This document shows, one piece after another, positions 33,340-45,808 of a stretch of 64,000 nucleotides of DNA; positions within the stretch are counted from its first letter, which is position 1, and the number at the start of each line of letters is the position of its first letter. Made by a program: the position numbers and the translations under genes. The notes beneath the pieces are model-generated. The model was not told the origin of the DNA. It did no database searches and worked only from the letters and a program-made list of their open reading frames with translations. The stretch is from Limnanthes douglasii subsp. nivea (lineage: Eukaryota > Streptophyta > Magnoliopsida > Brassicales > Limnanthaceae), in contig JAUPFV010000005.1 in NCBI GenBank assembly GCA_036936605.1, forward strand, positions 192,694,958-192,758,957, read 5' to 3'.

Positions 33340-34040
33340 GAAATTCATGAGTGATATTTTTTTAGAATTTATTTTTCAGACTAATTTTGTACCTCAATTA
33401 CACGTTTTTTTTTCAACCGGAACACAATCTAAAAAACATTTAATAAAACACATTTTTCACACCAAAGTAACACTTATTATCACAAAAACAAGTAGTTTCA
33501 CACCACTTAAGATTATTTGCACAAAAACAAATTGTATTATTTATGTTTTCCCACAATTACACTTATTTCAGAACCAAAAGTCTTATTTACATGACCATTT
33601 TCTTCTTATTTTTGTATTATATTTACACATAATAATGCAACTAAAACAAAAAAAATTACAACCATATTACACGTAATTTTACACTCGGAACATAGTAAAA
33701 AATATATTAAAAAACAAGTTTTTTCAATACAAAAATGTACATATTTTAGCAACTACAAAAAAATAGTTGTTTCACACCCGTTTAACACTTATGTCACAAA
33801 AATAAGTTGTATTTTTCTTTTTCGCATAATGAGACTTATTTCACAACCAAAAGTCCTATTTACGCAACAATTTTCTTATTATTTTCACAACACATTTGCA
33901 CCTAATCACATGAACTAGAACAACTTTTATTTTTCATAACCAAATTACACACAAATTCGCACCATGAAACAATCCAGTTTTATTTATTTTATCACTTTCA
34001 CACAATCAGACTTATTTCACAATTCAATTATACATAATTA
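33340..34040. repeat. degenerate tandem repeat, period about 273 bp
   Basis: The landmark AACCAAAAGTC(C/T)TATTTAC is at 33572 and 33845. Around both copies the order of blocks TTTCACACC, AACACTTAT, CACAAAAA, AAGTTGTATT, ACTTATTTCA is the same. A third partial, weaker copy ends near 34040. Strand bias is strong (A/C-rich plus strand). No coding signal; the open frame 33338-33676 is incidental. Confidence 0.55.
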
Positions 34041-34785
34041 CGCAGCCAACGAAAATAAAAATAAAATCTAAAAATATCTCTCTTTCTTTTGTGAATAAAA
34101 ATATTAAATAAAATAAAATAGTTCATACATATACCCCCAGAGCATACCCCAAATGAATACAAGACAGAAAGAGAGTCGTAAAACAAAAACCTGCTAAGAT
34201 AGACAGAGCAGAAAAAATAAGTAGAAACTAGAGAATAAAGTAACTCTAAAAAAACATGGATCGTTCATATAGCACGCCAGAAGACAACAACAAAGGAGAC
34301 AACAATTATGGCTACAAACGGGAGACAGTGCGTCAGACGATGATGGTCATGTCAGATGACAAATCCCGAATACCAATAGTCATGGCTCGAGAAGAACGGA
34401 ACCTCTTATGAGACGAATCAACCTCATCTCTCTTATCAGTGTCCTTAACCTCTTCAAGAGAGGTCGAGCGATGTCCTACAGCCAAATCCGGAACAAACTT
34501 GGATGGATCTCACACCTGAAAAGACATGATCAGAATACTCGGGATATATATCAATTCAAAATTAATAAAAATAACTATTAATATTAAAAGACTTATCAAA
34601 TTGTAAAATAAGTAAAGAGATACAAAATTTTAATTAGAAAGAGGGACCCATTATATTAAACTCACTGAAATGTACTTGAAGGTTTAAGAAACCTGAAAAG
34701 CCAAACATCCAAAACAAATGTGCTTATAAAATTAAAAAGAACCTAAATATCAACATTAAATAAGAAATTGCTTTCGAATATAATA
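34041..34785. other. no supported gene; unassigned spacer
   Basis: Part of it (34200-34510) has a balanced composition with short open stretches on both strands, but no recognisable motif. Confidence 0.5.
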
Positions 34786-34795
34786 TAACTATAAA

Positions 34796-35221
34796 GGCTT
34801 TGAACAGTATATCGTCCCTCGACTATCGCGTTTGGTGGCAGATAGTCCCTTGACTTTCAAATGTCTGTTGACAGTCCCTGGACTATCGCGTTTGGATAAA
34901 GTTAGTCCACCAGATCCTCTGATCCATGAGAGGCTGCCACCTGTCACCATAGTCCCCAAATTTTTGTATCACCACTAGTCCCTTGAGTTTAGTTATCTGT
35001 AATATTCAACATTTTGGGTTTGACCTGAACTCAAGGGACTAGTGGTGATACAAAAATCTGGGGACTATGGTGACAGGTGGCAGCCTCTCATGGATCAGAG
35101 GATCTGGTGGACTAACTTTATCCAAACGCGATAGTCCAGGGACTACCAACGGACATTTGAAAGTCAAGGGACTATCTGCCACCAAACACGATAGTCGAGG
35201 GACGATCTATTGTTCAATGCC
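34796..35221. mobile_element. Mutator-like foldback MITE (426 bp)
   Basis: Two arms of about 195 bp form an inverted repeat, GGCTTTGAACA...TGTTCAATGCC, around a short loop (about 34995-35020). The arms differ at only a few positions. It is flanked by a perfect 10-bp direct repeat TAACTATAAA (34786-34795 and 35222-35231). Long terminal inverted repeats with 8-11 bp target duplications are the hallmark of Mutator-like elements. No transposase; non-autonomous. The open frame 35067-35273 is a by-product. Confidence 0.85.
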
Positions 35222-35262
35222 TAACTATAAAGTCAAACAAGACTTCAGAGCAGTGATATACC

Positions 35263-35394
35263 GAAATATATGAATTTTCCATATAGTTAGAAAGAAGCAA
35301 AACTCAAATCATGTCAATATCAATTACTGAAATATATGAATTTTCCATATAGTTAGAAGAAGCAAAACCCAAATCATGCCAAAATCAATTACGA
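35263..35394. repeat. tandem duplication, 66-bp unit
   Basis: Two copies starting GAAATATATGAATTTTCCAT at 35263 and 35329 with a few differences, just right of the MITE. Confidence 0.85.
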
Positions 35395-36168
35395 TATATG
35401 GAATCGAACTCTTACTCAACGTTATCTAACACTGTCGGTACCGTAATTAGGATCTGGTATCCATTTTCTCACCAAAAGCAGCAATTCTTTTTCCATTGAC
35501 ACATGTATCGTCTTATATTGGAGACCAAAAATGTCATAATTCCCCGAATGACACCGCAACAAGATGAACCAACCGGAGACGGGACAGAAGACGAGACCAT
35601 ACTATCGAACAAAAAGAAAACGGGAAAACCTGCAGATGGACATAATCAAGAAAAAAAAACTTACCTGAACCCAACATCTGTTTCTAATAAAAGTCACTAT
35701 GATGGTGTCGGAAATATTAGTCGAGGATAGGACAAATGCCTCACATGAATAAGACAACACACACTGAATCAGACGACGAAGTAATGAGGAACAAAAATGT
35801 CATGAAATCCGCGGTGGGTTTCAACCATGGAACCTGAAACCACTGAAGGAAACTTAGCACTTAGAATAGTACCATTAGAATGAAAAATTAGCCACTAGAA
35901 AAAAAAATAGTTAAAAACAAAACCGATAATATTTTTGATTTTTTTAAGCTATAGTTTGAAAGATATGTTATCTTAAAAAACAAAAAACATAAGAGATAAA
36001 ACAGTTCAAAATATATTGATATTAAAAAACATAATGTGATTATCGATGCTTAAATTCTATTGTTAAGAGAATATTTTCAAACCATACATTGTAATTGGTA
36101 AATAACTTTGATTTTGCATAATTATTAGTAAATTGTTTTTAAAAGTTTTTTAAAAAATCATGTTCGTG
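35395..36168. other. no supported gene
   Basis: A 75-codon open frame at 35503-35730 has polar, Lys/Asp/Glu-rich content without a recognisable motif. The right half is AT-rich. I do not call a gene. Confidence 0.5.
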
Positions 36169-36173
36169 AAAGA

Positions 36174-36599
36174 TGATGAGTCCGAATATTGCTACCTCTT
36201 CGGACAGGGACAGTTCAGACCAAGATCACCAAAGCGGACAGGGCAATTCGAACACCTAGCCCATTGGACTGTTCGGACTATAACAAAAGTACTTACAAAC
36301 CTAAACACTTCTTGACTAAGCAGCTTGCTCTTCTACTCAGATCTCATGGGTCTTTGAACATGACCCGGGTCCATTAAACATGACCCGGGTCCATTAAACA
36401 TGACCCAAAAACCCATAAAGCCCAAATATAAAGGTATAAATACCCAACCACCTGCATTTAATATGGGTAATGAAAATTAAATACAACCAGGCTGCTTAAT
36501 TCTCCCTCTACTCTCTACTCAAACATTAAACACCTACACACCTCCAAAAACTCTAAAACAAATTACAAATTTACCCTCAGACGAAAATTAACCAAACCA
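36174..36599 (+). repeat. element B 5' LTR (426 bp)
   Basis: Begins TGATGAGTCC and ends AACCAAACCA. The TATA box TATAAATA is at 36435-36442. Left of it, at 36358-36397, a 20-bp unit starting ACATGACCCGGG is present twice; the right LTR has it once. Confidence 0.95.
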
Positions 36600-36602
36600 A
36601 AA

Positions 36603-36621
36603 TGGCGAACACAGTGGGAGC
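36603..36621 (+). other. element B primer binding site
   Basis: TGGCGAACACAGTGGGAGC lies 3 bp after the LTR, matching that of element A except for one base. Confidence 0.6.
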
Positions 36622-36672
36622 ACGAAGGTGCCTGAATCAAGCATTCGAAACCAACAAGAAAAGTCAGTCCGA

Positions 36673-39016
36673 ATGAATCTGGACGCCCTGGAAGTACCAC
36701 CAGCTTTGCTCGAAGTGGTGGGTGAAAACGATGAGTACACCATCGAGGAGCGAGATAGGTAAAACGGCGAGATAGAAGCTCTGAGGGCAGAAAAGGCTAA
36801 GATGGGCATGAAAGAAAAATCGAAAGCATCAGTTGCTCATCATACCGATAACCCTAGAGAGCATGAGCCTTCAAAAACTCATGTGAGTACCAAAAAGACT
36901 CATGCCAGCTCCAAAACGTCTCACCGGTCTAAGCCAGCGGAGAGTTCTGACTCAGGCTCAGAGTCTTCTGATAGCTCTTCGGATGATGAGAGAGTTGAAG
37001 AATCCTTATCCTCTAGCAGCGATGAGGGTCGAACTAAAAAGAAGCAAAAAAAGATCAAAAAATACTCAAGGAAAAGGGATAGACATGGAAAGTTTAAGAA
37101 GAATATTGGCAAAGGGTCATCTCACAGCTGGAGGCATGTAGACCAGATGCTGATGGATCCTTTCGCTTTCCACGATGAACCAGGTATCTTTGCAACTCCC
37201 AATGAAGATACTGTGTTCAGTCGTGGCCGAAATTGGAGGCAATCTCCATTGTCTTCCAAAATTCTGTCCAGAAACCTCCCTAAGAGGTTTGATAGCACCA
37301 AAATGGAAAAGTACGATGGCAGTACTGATCCGGATAACCATTTGGAGCAATTTAAAAACTTTATGATGAACTTTGATGATGATGACAAGCTACTTTGTAG
37401 AGCATTCTCCCAATCGTTTACGAGGAGTGCTCTAAAATGGTATAACAGCCTACCACAAGGTTGTATCAAGAATTTCGATACTTTTTGGGTGGCCTTTCGA
37501 AGGCAGTTCGTTAGGAGTAAAGAACTAAAGGGCAACGGGGACACAATAATCCATTGTGCCCAGGAACCGAATGAATCCTTAAAAGAATATATAAGTCGTT
37601 TTGTGAACACCAAGAATGGGTTGGCTGATTGCTTCGAGCAAGTGGCAATAGCATCCTTAAGACAGGGCTTGAACCGTGGGAATTTGGCTGATTCGGTGAC
37701 CAGAAAGAAGGCCATGACTTGGGGAGGGTTGCTGAATCAGGTTGGAAAACAGATTAACGTTGATGAAACAAAAAAAAACTAGGGTGCACAGGCAGGTGAG
37801 GTCTACCCCAGTGGCACCAAACCCCAATCAGAATCAGTCCGGGAACAAGACGAAGGAGACCGGACAGGGGCATGGCAGGGCTAAAGCTCAATCTCAGCCA
37901 GCTGCACCTGCTCAGAGTCAGCAATCCAGAAATAATAGACGGCCTTGGGTTCAACCGGAGTGGTTCGCAGAATTGAAAGAAAGTGTGGCCACCATTTATG
38001 ATAAAATAAAGGAAGATGTGCACTATAGAAGACCGGCCACACTGTAATCTCCTAGAGAACACCGTAATAACTTTTTCTGCCAGTATCACAATGATACTGG
38101 CCATACCACCGATGATTGTATAGCTTTAAATCAAGAATTTCAGAACTTGATTGAGAGGGTAAAGCTGGGTGCTTATGTCAAAAGAAGAAGAGGTAATAGG
38201 CCTGACAATACTCACCGGGTTGGTCCAAGTAATGCTGCTCCGGAGGGAGCCATGGTTATAATCGAAAGGTTTGATGTGGAATCTGAATACTTGGATCCTG
38301 ATCCAACTCGAAATAGAGTGGGTGCCATTGAGGAATGTTCTAGGACAGTCTCCGGGCTCATTAAGTTTTTTGAGTCACTTACAATTTTCGGAGGGGATAC
38401 TATGACAGCTCCTACTGCTTCTTCAAGGAAGAGGCACGTTCATACTTTAGCTACCCAGCTAGAAGGAGGCATGACTTCCTATCAATCGCAAATTCCATTC
38501 CCCTTCATTTTTTTTGATGAAGATGATTTAAGAGATATAGTTAGCCCTCAAGAAGATGTTGTTGTCATAGGAGCATCCATTGGGGGCAATGACATAAGAC
38601 GAATTTTGGTGAATACTAGAAGCTCAGTCAATATCCTTTTCTTAACCACTTACGAGAGAATGAAAAATCCAGCCGTAATACAGAGTTCGGACAGATCAAT
38701 TGTGGGCTTTACTGGCAGCTCAGCAGATGTGATCGGGGAGTTCGAAGAGGAAGTTCTATTGGGCAAGGGCCCTTTCGAGAAGATGGTCAGGATACTTTTT
38801 ATTGTGGTAGATTGTCCCACTTGCTATAATGCTATTCTAGGGTGGTCTTGGCTCTCTAGGATGCATGCAGTGGCTTCAACAGTCCACCAATATTTGAAAT
38901 ATGATGTTCAAAGACAGGTGGGAGTTATCCGAAGCAGTCAAAAGGTTGCAAGGGAATGTTATGCTACAGCCTTGGCGCCCCGGATGTTGGGGGCAGTTTG
39001 TATCAACGAGAAATAG
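36673..39016 (+). pseudogene. element B gag-protease, broken
   Basis: Counterpart of the intact element A frame. The first ATG at 36673 gives MNLDALEVPP. Same layout: Lys/Ser-rich start, capsid-like domain (about 37290-37700, 'KMEKYDGSTDPDNHLEQF'), zinc knuckle (about 38080-38120), protease. Breaks: TAA at 36760; a frameshift in the A-run at about 37776; TAA at 38045. The protease catalytic site is also altered ('ILVNTRSSVNIL', where A has 'ILVDSGSSANIL'), losing the Asp-Ser-Gly signature. It ends at the UAG shared with element A (39014-39016). Confidence 0.9.
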
Positions 39017-39022
39017 CAATTT
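39011..39022 (+). promoter_or_regulatory. element B in-frame UAG, likely readthrough signal
   Basis: AAA TAG CAA TTT, at the same codon as in element A, with protease upstream and RT downstream in one frame. Confidence 0.6.
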
Positions 39023-42000
39023 GAGAGGCTTTCTGGGGGTGAGGGTAAAATTGATGACCCCAGAGAGGCCCCTGGAGTATTAATACCAGTCGAAGAGGTA
39101 GAAACACATTGTTTAGAAGAAGGAAAAAGTGTCAAGATAGGGTCTAGAATGCCACCCGATCTGAAAAGTGAGATGTTAAAGTTTTTCAAAAGCCATCATC
39201 ATGTTTTTGCTTGGTGCAATGCTGATGTTACTGGGGTTCCAGCATATGTGATATCACATCACCTATCTGTCCGGAAAGACGTAGCACCAGTAGTTCAAAA
39301 GAGAAGGGTTTTTTTAAAGGAAAAGGCTGATTTTATTGTGCAAGAGGTTGACAGGCTCACAAAGATGGGGCATATCAAGGAATCTCAATATCCTCTGTGG
39401 ACTGCCAATCCGGTCCTGGTAAAAAAGAAAAATGGCAAGTGGCGCATGTGCATTGACTTCACAGACCTCAATAGGGCTTGCCCAAAAGATTTGTATCCAG
39501 TTCCCCGGATTGACCAGCTAGTAGACTCCACCTCTGGGAATAAGCTGTTATCCTTTATGGATGCTTTCTCCGGATACAATCAGATCCAAGTAGATCCAAA
39601 GGATCAAGAGCATACCACATTTGTCACTGACAGGGGTCTTCATTGCTACAAGGTAATGCCGTTTGGGTTGAAAAATGTTGGGGCTACTTATCAGAGATTG
39701 GTGAACAAAGCCTTTGCTGATCAGATTGGAAGGAATATGGAAGTATACATCGATGACATGATGGTGAAAAGTGTGGATGAGCAATTGCACTTGGCTGACC
39801 TCCAAGAAACTTTTACAAACTTAGTGAAAGTGAATTTGAAGTTAAATCCAAAAAAGTGTGTGTTCGGAGTGCAATCCGGGAAGTTCCTAGGTTATATAAT
39901 AAGTGAGCAAGGGATACAGCCCGATCCGGACCAGCTTAATGCTCTATTTCAAATGGAGCCTCCTCGGAATATTAAAGAAGTACAACGATTAACGGGGAGG
40001 TTAGTTGTTTTGAACAGATTTATCTCAAGGTCTTCGGACAGATGCGCCCCGTTCTTTCAAACCTTGAAGGGTGCGAAGGGATTGGACTGGACATCACAGT
40101 GTGATGAGGCTTTCTATGAAATTAAGAAGCATTTTTCCTCTCCCAAAACCTTATTTAAACCAGTTGATGGAGAGACACTCTTCGTATATTTGGCAGTTTC
40201 AAGTTGTGCCATCAGTGCTGTGTTAGTGAGAGAGGTGGATAATTACCCCCATCCAGTGTACTACATCAGCAAAAGCTTGATAGATGCAGAAAGGCGCTAG
40301 TTGAAACTTAAAAAATTAGCATTGGCCCTAGTGATAGCTGCAAGAAAGATGAGGCCTTATTTCCAGGCTCATCCTATTATCGTCCGAACATCTTTTCCTT
40401 TGAAGAATTTTCTCCAAAAGGCAGACATTTCAAGTAGGATGACTAAGTGGTCGGTAGAATTGGGGGATTTCGATATAGATTTTGCTCCCCGAACAGCAGT
40501 CAAAGCCCAAGCTGTAGATTTTTTAGTTGAAATCCACTGTGATAGAGATTCGAAGCAAACTACTGAGATGAAAGACAAAAAAGTCTGGGTCGTCCGGACG
40601 GATGGTGGATCCAGCACTATGGGATGTGGTTCAGGGTTGTGCTTGACTTCTCCATATGGTGACAAAATGTACCAGGCTATATGTTTTGCTTTCAGGGCTT
40701 CCAATAATGAGTCTGAGTACGAGGCAGCTATAGCTGGTTTGAAGTTAGCTTTTATTTGTGGGGCTAAGAGGGTCAAGCTATTGAGTGACTCACAGCTTCT
40801 TATCCACCATGCCCAAGGTCAATCTGAGGCTAAAAAGGAGCAGCTAGTAAAGTATTTACTTCTTCTTAAAAATGAAGCACTCAAGTTTAAAAGCATTATT
40901 TATGAACATATACCCCGGACAGAAAATGAGTTGGCAGATTCATTGGCAACCATAGCATACACAGAGTCGTATCCATGGATCCATGTGCTGGAGAGCCCCT
41001 CCATTAAACTTAATATGGGTAAAGAAGAAGAAATTTTTGAAGTACAAGTGAAACAACCTCAGGATTGGAGATTTCCTCTCCTGTAATACCTCTCTGACGG
41101 CATCGTGCCTCCGGATAAATCACTGGCAAGAAAACTGAAACACAAGGCTCGTGGTTTTTTCATACTGAGAGACATTATGTATAAAAATTCTTACGGTAAA
41201 CCTCTTATGCGCTGTTTGGGGGATGATGAATCTCAATTAGTCCTCTCTGAATTGCATGATGGCGAGGGATCAACTCATTGTGGATTCAGGGCTCTAACAA
41301 GGAGAGTTTTACTGGCTGGCTACTATTGGCCATCTATCATGCAGGATGCTAAAGAGCTGGTAAGAAGGTGTGACCCATGCCAGAGATACAACAATGAAAT
41401 TCATGTCCCAACCATTCCTTTAGAATCAATTTCTGAGCCTATACCTTTTGCTCGGTGGGGGTTGGATTTAGTGGGGCCTCTCCCTATGGCATCCGGAGGG
41501 AGCAAAACTATAATTGTTGCAATCGATTACTTTTCGAAGTGGATTGAAGCAGCCCCTTTGGCAGGAATAACATCAAAAGCCGTTATAAAATTCAGTTTAT
41601 CCAACATTTGTTGCAGATTTGGTGTTCCACGAAAGATAACAACAGATAATGGGCCACAGTTCGACAATAGGGAAATGGAGAGTTTCTGTGCCTCAAGGGG
41701 TATACAGCATTATTTCTCTTCACCTTTCCACCCACAAGAAAATGGTCAGGTTGAAGTGGCTAACAGAGCTATACTGTCCAGTTTAAAGAAGAATCTGGAA
41801 GGGGCTGCTGGGAAGTGGCCTAGCTATCTACAAGAGGTCTTGTGGGCCTACCGGACAACACTTGGGGCTGCAACACAAGAATCACCTTTTGCCATGGTTT
41901 ATGGGATGGATGCAATAGCTCCCATAGAAGAAACTCTCCCATAATTTCGTGTTCACAATTTCTATGAATGCGCTAACGAAGTGTTAATCAGAATTCAGCT

Positions 42001-42301
42001 CGATCTAGTAGAAGAAAGACGAGTTAAAGCTCACCTTAGAGCTGGACACTATCAGGGTTTTATGAGAAGCAGATTTGCTTCTAGAGTTAAAAGAAGAGAT
42101 TTCCAGCCGGGGGACAAGGTATTGAGGAAAGTCTTCTTACACACTAAAGAGAAGCTGCTCGGAAAATTGGCCCCGACTTGGGAAGGACCTTATATGGTTG
42201 TTGAAAGGCTTAAACCTGGAACATATTGGCTAGAAGACAAGGATGGAAACGTTTTGACCCACCCTTGGAATATCGAACATCTCCGGATGTACTTGGAGTA
42301 G
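39017..42301 (+). pseudogene. element B pol: RT, RNase H, archaeal RNase H, integrase
   Basis: One continuous frame with three nonsense codons (TAG at 40298, TAA at 41084, TAA at 41942). RT: 'KWRMCIDFTDLNRACPKD', 'FMDAFSGYNQI', 'VMPFGLKNVGATYQR', catalytic 'YIDDMM' (about 39750). RNase H at about 40180-40540. Archaeal RNase H at about 40590-40960 ('VRTDGGSSTMGCGSG', 'NNESEYEA', 'LLSDSQLL', 'ENELADSLA'). Integrase from about 41200: zinc region 'RRCDPCQRY', then DDE at 'GLDLVGPL', 'TTDNGPQF' and 'ENGQVEVANR', with the tail 'GKLAPTWEGPYMVVE'. It ends at TAG 42299-42301 after 'MYLE'. RT is unbroken here, whereas in A it has a stop. Confidence 0.92.
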
Positions 42302-42766
42302 CATTTGTGTAAATATTTACTTGTTTAAACATCCATGTAAATATTTGGGGGCATACTCTTTCCTACCCTGGTGGCGCATGGAGGTTTTAATGAGGTGTCC
42401 AGGTTTTTATTAAAATTTGATGCCTTCTTAAAAAATTTCCGAAGTGTTCTTACTTTGTCTTTTGTCACACCATCCGGATTGAAATAAAAGAGTGATGACC
42501 ACTTAAACATTCTTCATCGAAGAATTTAAACACTCTCACTATGAAATAACTAAGGGCTATTTAAACACTAGCCATCAAAATTGAAACTGATTATGAAAGA
42601 ATGTGAGAATTGTGCAAAACAAGGATATTCATTGAAATAACTTAAGTGCCTTGGCCTTCCAAGGACTTTCAAATTGTCAAGCAGAGTAAAAGATCTATCC
42701 GGTCAGATACCAGACATGCTTACAAAAAAGATGCCTTGGCCTTCCAAGTAAAAAATAATTCATAAT
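42302..42766. other. element B non-coding gap between convergent genes
   Basis: Counterpart of 10584-11055 in A, with two copies of the CCTTGGCCTTCCAAGGAC-like palindrome motif near 42650 and 42732. Confidence 0.5.
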
Positions 42767-45705
42767 TTAAGACTGAGCCTTTGAAGATGGCTCAGCCTCA
42801 TCCATTTTCTTATTCCCCTTGGGATCGTCTTTCTTTTCAGGAGGACCCTCCCCGGCATTTTCTTCTGCCTCGTCAGAAGAGGAAGCACTGGAGTAGTCAT
42901 GCAAGTCTCGATCAGCCATGGTGTGGAAGGGAAGATCTTCATACTCTACGTGAAGCCATAAATCACCCAAGTTCCTCTTCGGGAACTTCTCATGGAAGAG
43001 CACGACCATGCTGATTTCACATTGGCATACATTTCCTCTTGAGTGTCAATCACGTTGTTGGCATAAGCATCGATCTTGGCTTGGATTTAGCTTTCTCCTC
43101 TGCAGTCTTGGACACTGTGTTCTCAAGCGCAATCTTGTCACTGATCAAGTTGTTGATAATTTGGTCCTTGGCCTTGGTCTCCTCTTTTGAAGAGTTGAGA
43201 TCTTTCTCTGCTCCGAACAACTTCTCCCGGAGATCCTTGATGGTGTCTTCCAGAGTAGCGACTTTGGTGGTCCACCCCTCCTGATTCTTTTTCAGCTCCT
43301 CGTTCTCCCCCTTTAAAATATTAGCATGTTGAGTGGCAGTGAGAAGGTCATCGGACAGCCTCTCCTTATCAGACTTGAGGTCTTTGATAATGTCGGCCTG
43401 ACTTCGAACTTGCTTCTCCAAAGCAAGCACCGGCTGAACACTACTTAATAAAGAGTGAGCTATAATGTCCCTTTCACTTGAAACAGTAAAAGTCTTACCA
43501 TTAAAAGTGACGGTGTTTGAAGTACTCAGAGGGAGGTAAGGCCCAGCAAAATCGTCTCTGGGGAGGTTGATAAAGTACTCACCAAGCCCACCAAGACCAG
43601 TGATGTCTACCCCATCAATGCTAAGACCTCCCCCTTCGACCTCATCAGTTTGAAAGTCCCCAGGTATCTCTTCTGCTTGTGTTGGGTCAGTAGGATCAAC
43701 CTAGGGGAGAGGCTCCGGAGGCCGGAGAGAAAGTTCATCACCCTTAGAGGTCTTCTTCTTCTTGGCCTCTTTATCCTTGCTTTCAGCTCCCCGTTTACGG
43801 TCTCTTTTGGAAGCCCTTAGGGGTGTTGGGGAGTGAGCTTCTTGCCTAACACTTTCCTGCTCTACCACTTCCAAGAGAGCAGCATCAATCTGGCTTGGGG
43901 GTGGCCCCTCCGGATTGGTTAAAGCAGCTTCCTCCATCTCGACAGGGTCCGCTCCACCTACCACTTTCTTGCCTTTCTTCTTTTTTCCTTTCATTTTTCT
44001 CGGGGCCTTGGCCCGGCCTGGCAAGTAAAGTGTTCCATCCGGTTCGTGTGTCCTCTTGAGCACTACATCCGGAGGGGGTTTAGTAGTGAGCTATTCCCAA
44101 GTTAAATCCCTCTAGCCAGTAGTATTCTAGAGGTGGGATCTTGCTAAGTTGCCCCCCGTAAAGGCATCGTGGAACCGGTTCCCCCACCGTTCAACAGCCC
44201 AAGCATTGATCTTGGTGCAAGTAGTCTGCCCGGACTTTAGATAGTCATTGAAGTCCTTGGGCAATTCTGCTAAGAAGAAGATAAATTCAATTAGTTTAAA
44301 CAAATGTGATAAAAGAAGAAATAAAAATATGAAGTAGGAAACTTACGATCACTCCTCCATCTACTGGTGAGGAGACTTGGGTTAACTCCGGCCTTGATTT
44401 TCTTCCCGTTCTCCCAAGCACCACTCACGAACAGGAATTGAGTCCTCCAATTCCTCTCCGACTCTAGCAGGTCATCAACAGCTTTGAAGTTATCCCCCAT
44501 ATTGAAGTGGTAGAAGGGGATGTGGTGGTTTCTGCAGAGACTGGCCACAACAGCAAACTCCTCCATTGGTAGAGGAATCCCGGAGAGCCTAGGAGCCATG
44601 ATGCAGGCCATGAGGGTGTACCAAGCATTGGGGCTCAGCTGGCTCGGACAGAGCTTTATCAGATGAAAGTATATGACAATTTTAGGGTCCAAGGGGAATC
44701 TGAGCCCCTAGTTAAACAGCTCTGTGAAGATGACTATCTCGCTCAATTTGCAGTCCACGGGAGTTTCGGGGTTTATAGGAATTCGTATATTCACGTTCTC
44801 CGGAATTCCCCACTTCGTACGCATCCGGCCCAGCTCAGCTGTGTGGATGAATGCGTAGTTGATCTTTTTCAGGGCAAGGAGGTACTTGACATTGACCTTG
44901 TGAAAAACAAGGCCCCACCCTTCCTTCAAGACACTCCTGCAGGTCCGGATGCCTCAAGCACAACTTTTTCTTGCCTTTATCTTTTTGGGCAGCAACAGCA
45001 CTACTAGTCTGTCCGGAAGGCTCAGACTCGAATGGAGCCTCTTCGATAGAGTCCTCCATTACTTCCTCCATGATTGATGAGAGGTTTTCAGTAGCAGTAG
45101 TAAGGGGAAGGTTTAGATTTGGCTCAGCCTGACTTCCGGACTGCTGAGTTTCAGTATTTTCTTGGTTCATGGCCTCCGGTTGGGGCTCTGGTGTAGATAT
45201 TTCTCTTCGAGGACTTGAACCAGTGCCCTCCGGACTGGACAGCATGTCCTTTGGTGCTCTAATGGGTGCCTCTGACCCATTACTACTATCCTCGGCACCC
45301 GATTTCGAGGGGGTGCCCTTAGAAGCTTGACCCTTGACCAGCCGGCCTTTTCTTCGGTCAACTAATTTCTGAGGAGAGATTTCAGCGTCTGACCCCATGG
45401 CTAAGAAAGGGGAGGTTTTTTAAAGCTTGTAACTGTTAAACCTGGTTCAACAATTGGTTCCGACTCTTGAACCGAGGAGCCTGAGATAATAGGTGAAAGA
45501 TTGGTTTGAAATAACTTCTTCGGTTTGATGCCCTTTATGGAGGAAGAACCTTGGTCTGTTCTGTGGGTGAAGTTGTTGGTTTGTCGATGGGCGAAGCGGG
45601 TAAGCCTGCTGCAATGCGCCTTTCCCTTTCAACCTTTTGCGCCTTTTCTAATTCAGAGAGGTTGAGCCACCCGCATTTGATCAAAGCGTTCTGAGCCGTG
45701 AACAT
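42767..45705 (-). pseudogene. element B antisense accessory gene (spliced, broken)
   Basis: Sister of 7611-10583. The ATG at 45705 gives MFTAQNALIKCGWLNLSELE. Then a Ser/Pro/Glu-rich linker, the Transposase_28-like domain (about 44900-44350, 'GLRFPLDPKIVIYFHL', 'CPSQLSPNAWYT', 'SGIPLPMEEF'), an intron, a Lys-rich linker, a coiled coil (about 43430-43070), and an acidic tail ending KAQS at 42767. Breaks: frameshifts near 45535, 44915 and 43060, a TAG for Trp near 44706, and further stops near 44110 and 43700. None coincides with a lesion in A, so the common ancestor had an open gene. The product and its role are unknown. Confidence 0.8.
44267..44346 (-). other. intron in element B antisense gene (80 bp)
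   Basis: Minus-strand donor GTAAGT at 44346 and acceptor CTTAGCAG ending at 44267, at the same codon and phase as in element A (joined reading 'SDQLPKDFNDYLK'). The exonic flanks are well conserved. Confidence 0.75.
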
Positions 45706-45801
45706 AAACAATCTGGGTAAAAATTTGTTTTAGAGAGAAAAAGCTTTGAGGAGTTGTAGAGTAAAAACGAGAGTGATGGTGAAACAGTAGAAATCATTTC
45801 A

Positions 45802-45808
45802 ATTTATA
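45802..45808 (-). promoter_or_regulatory. TATA-like box for element B antisense gene
   Basis: TATAAAT on the minus strand, about 97 bp upstream of the ATG at 45705, as in element A. Confidence 0.4.

Noticed and set aside
34796..35221. Hairpin RNA gene similar to 25199-25414
   Set aside because: The 10-bp target duplications and terminal inverted repeats explain it fully as a Mutator-like MITE.
35503..35730. 75-codon open frame as a host gene
   Set aside because: No recognisable domain, no splice or promoter context, and composition consistent with a chance frame.
37122..37715. 197-codon open frame antisense to the gag of element B (also counterparts in A at 15914-16237)
   Set aside because: It is a shadow of the strongly biased gag frame. 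It has no start context, no motif of its own, and no intron or promoter evidence, unlike the real antisense gene at the other end.
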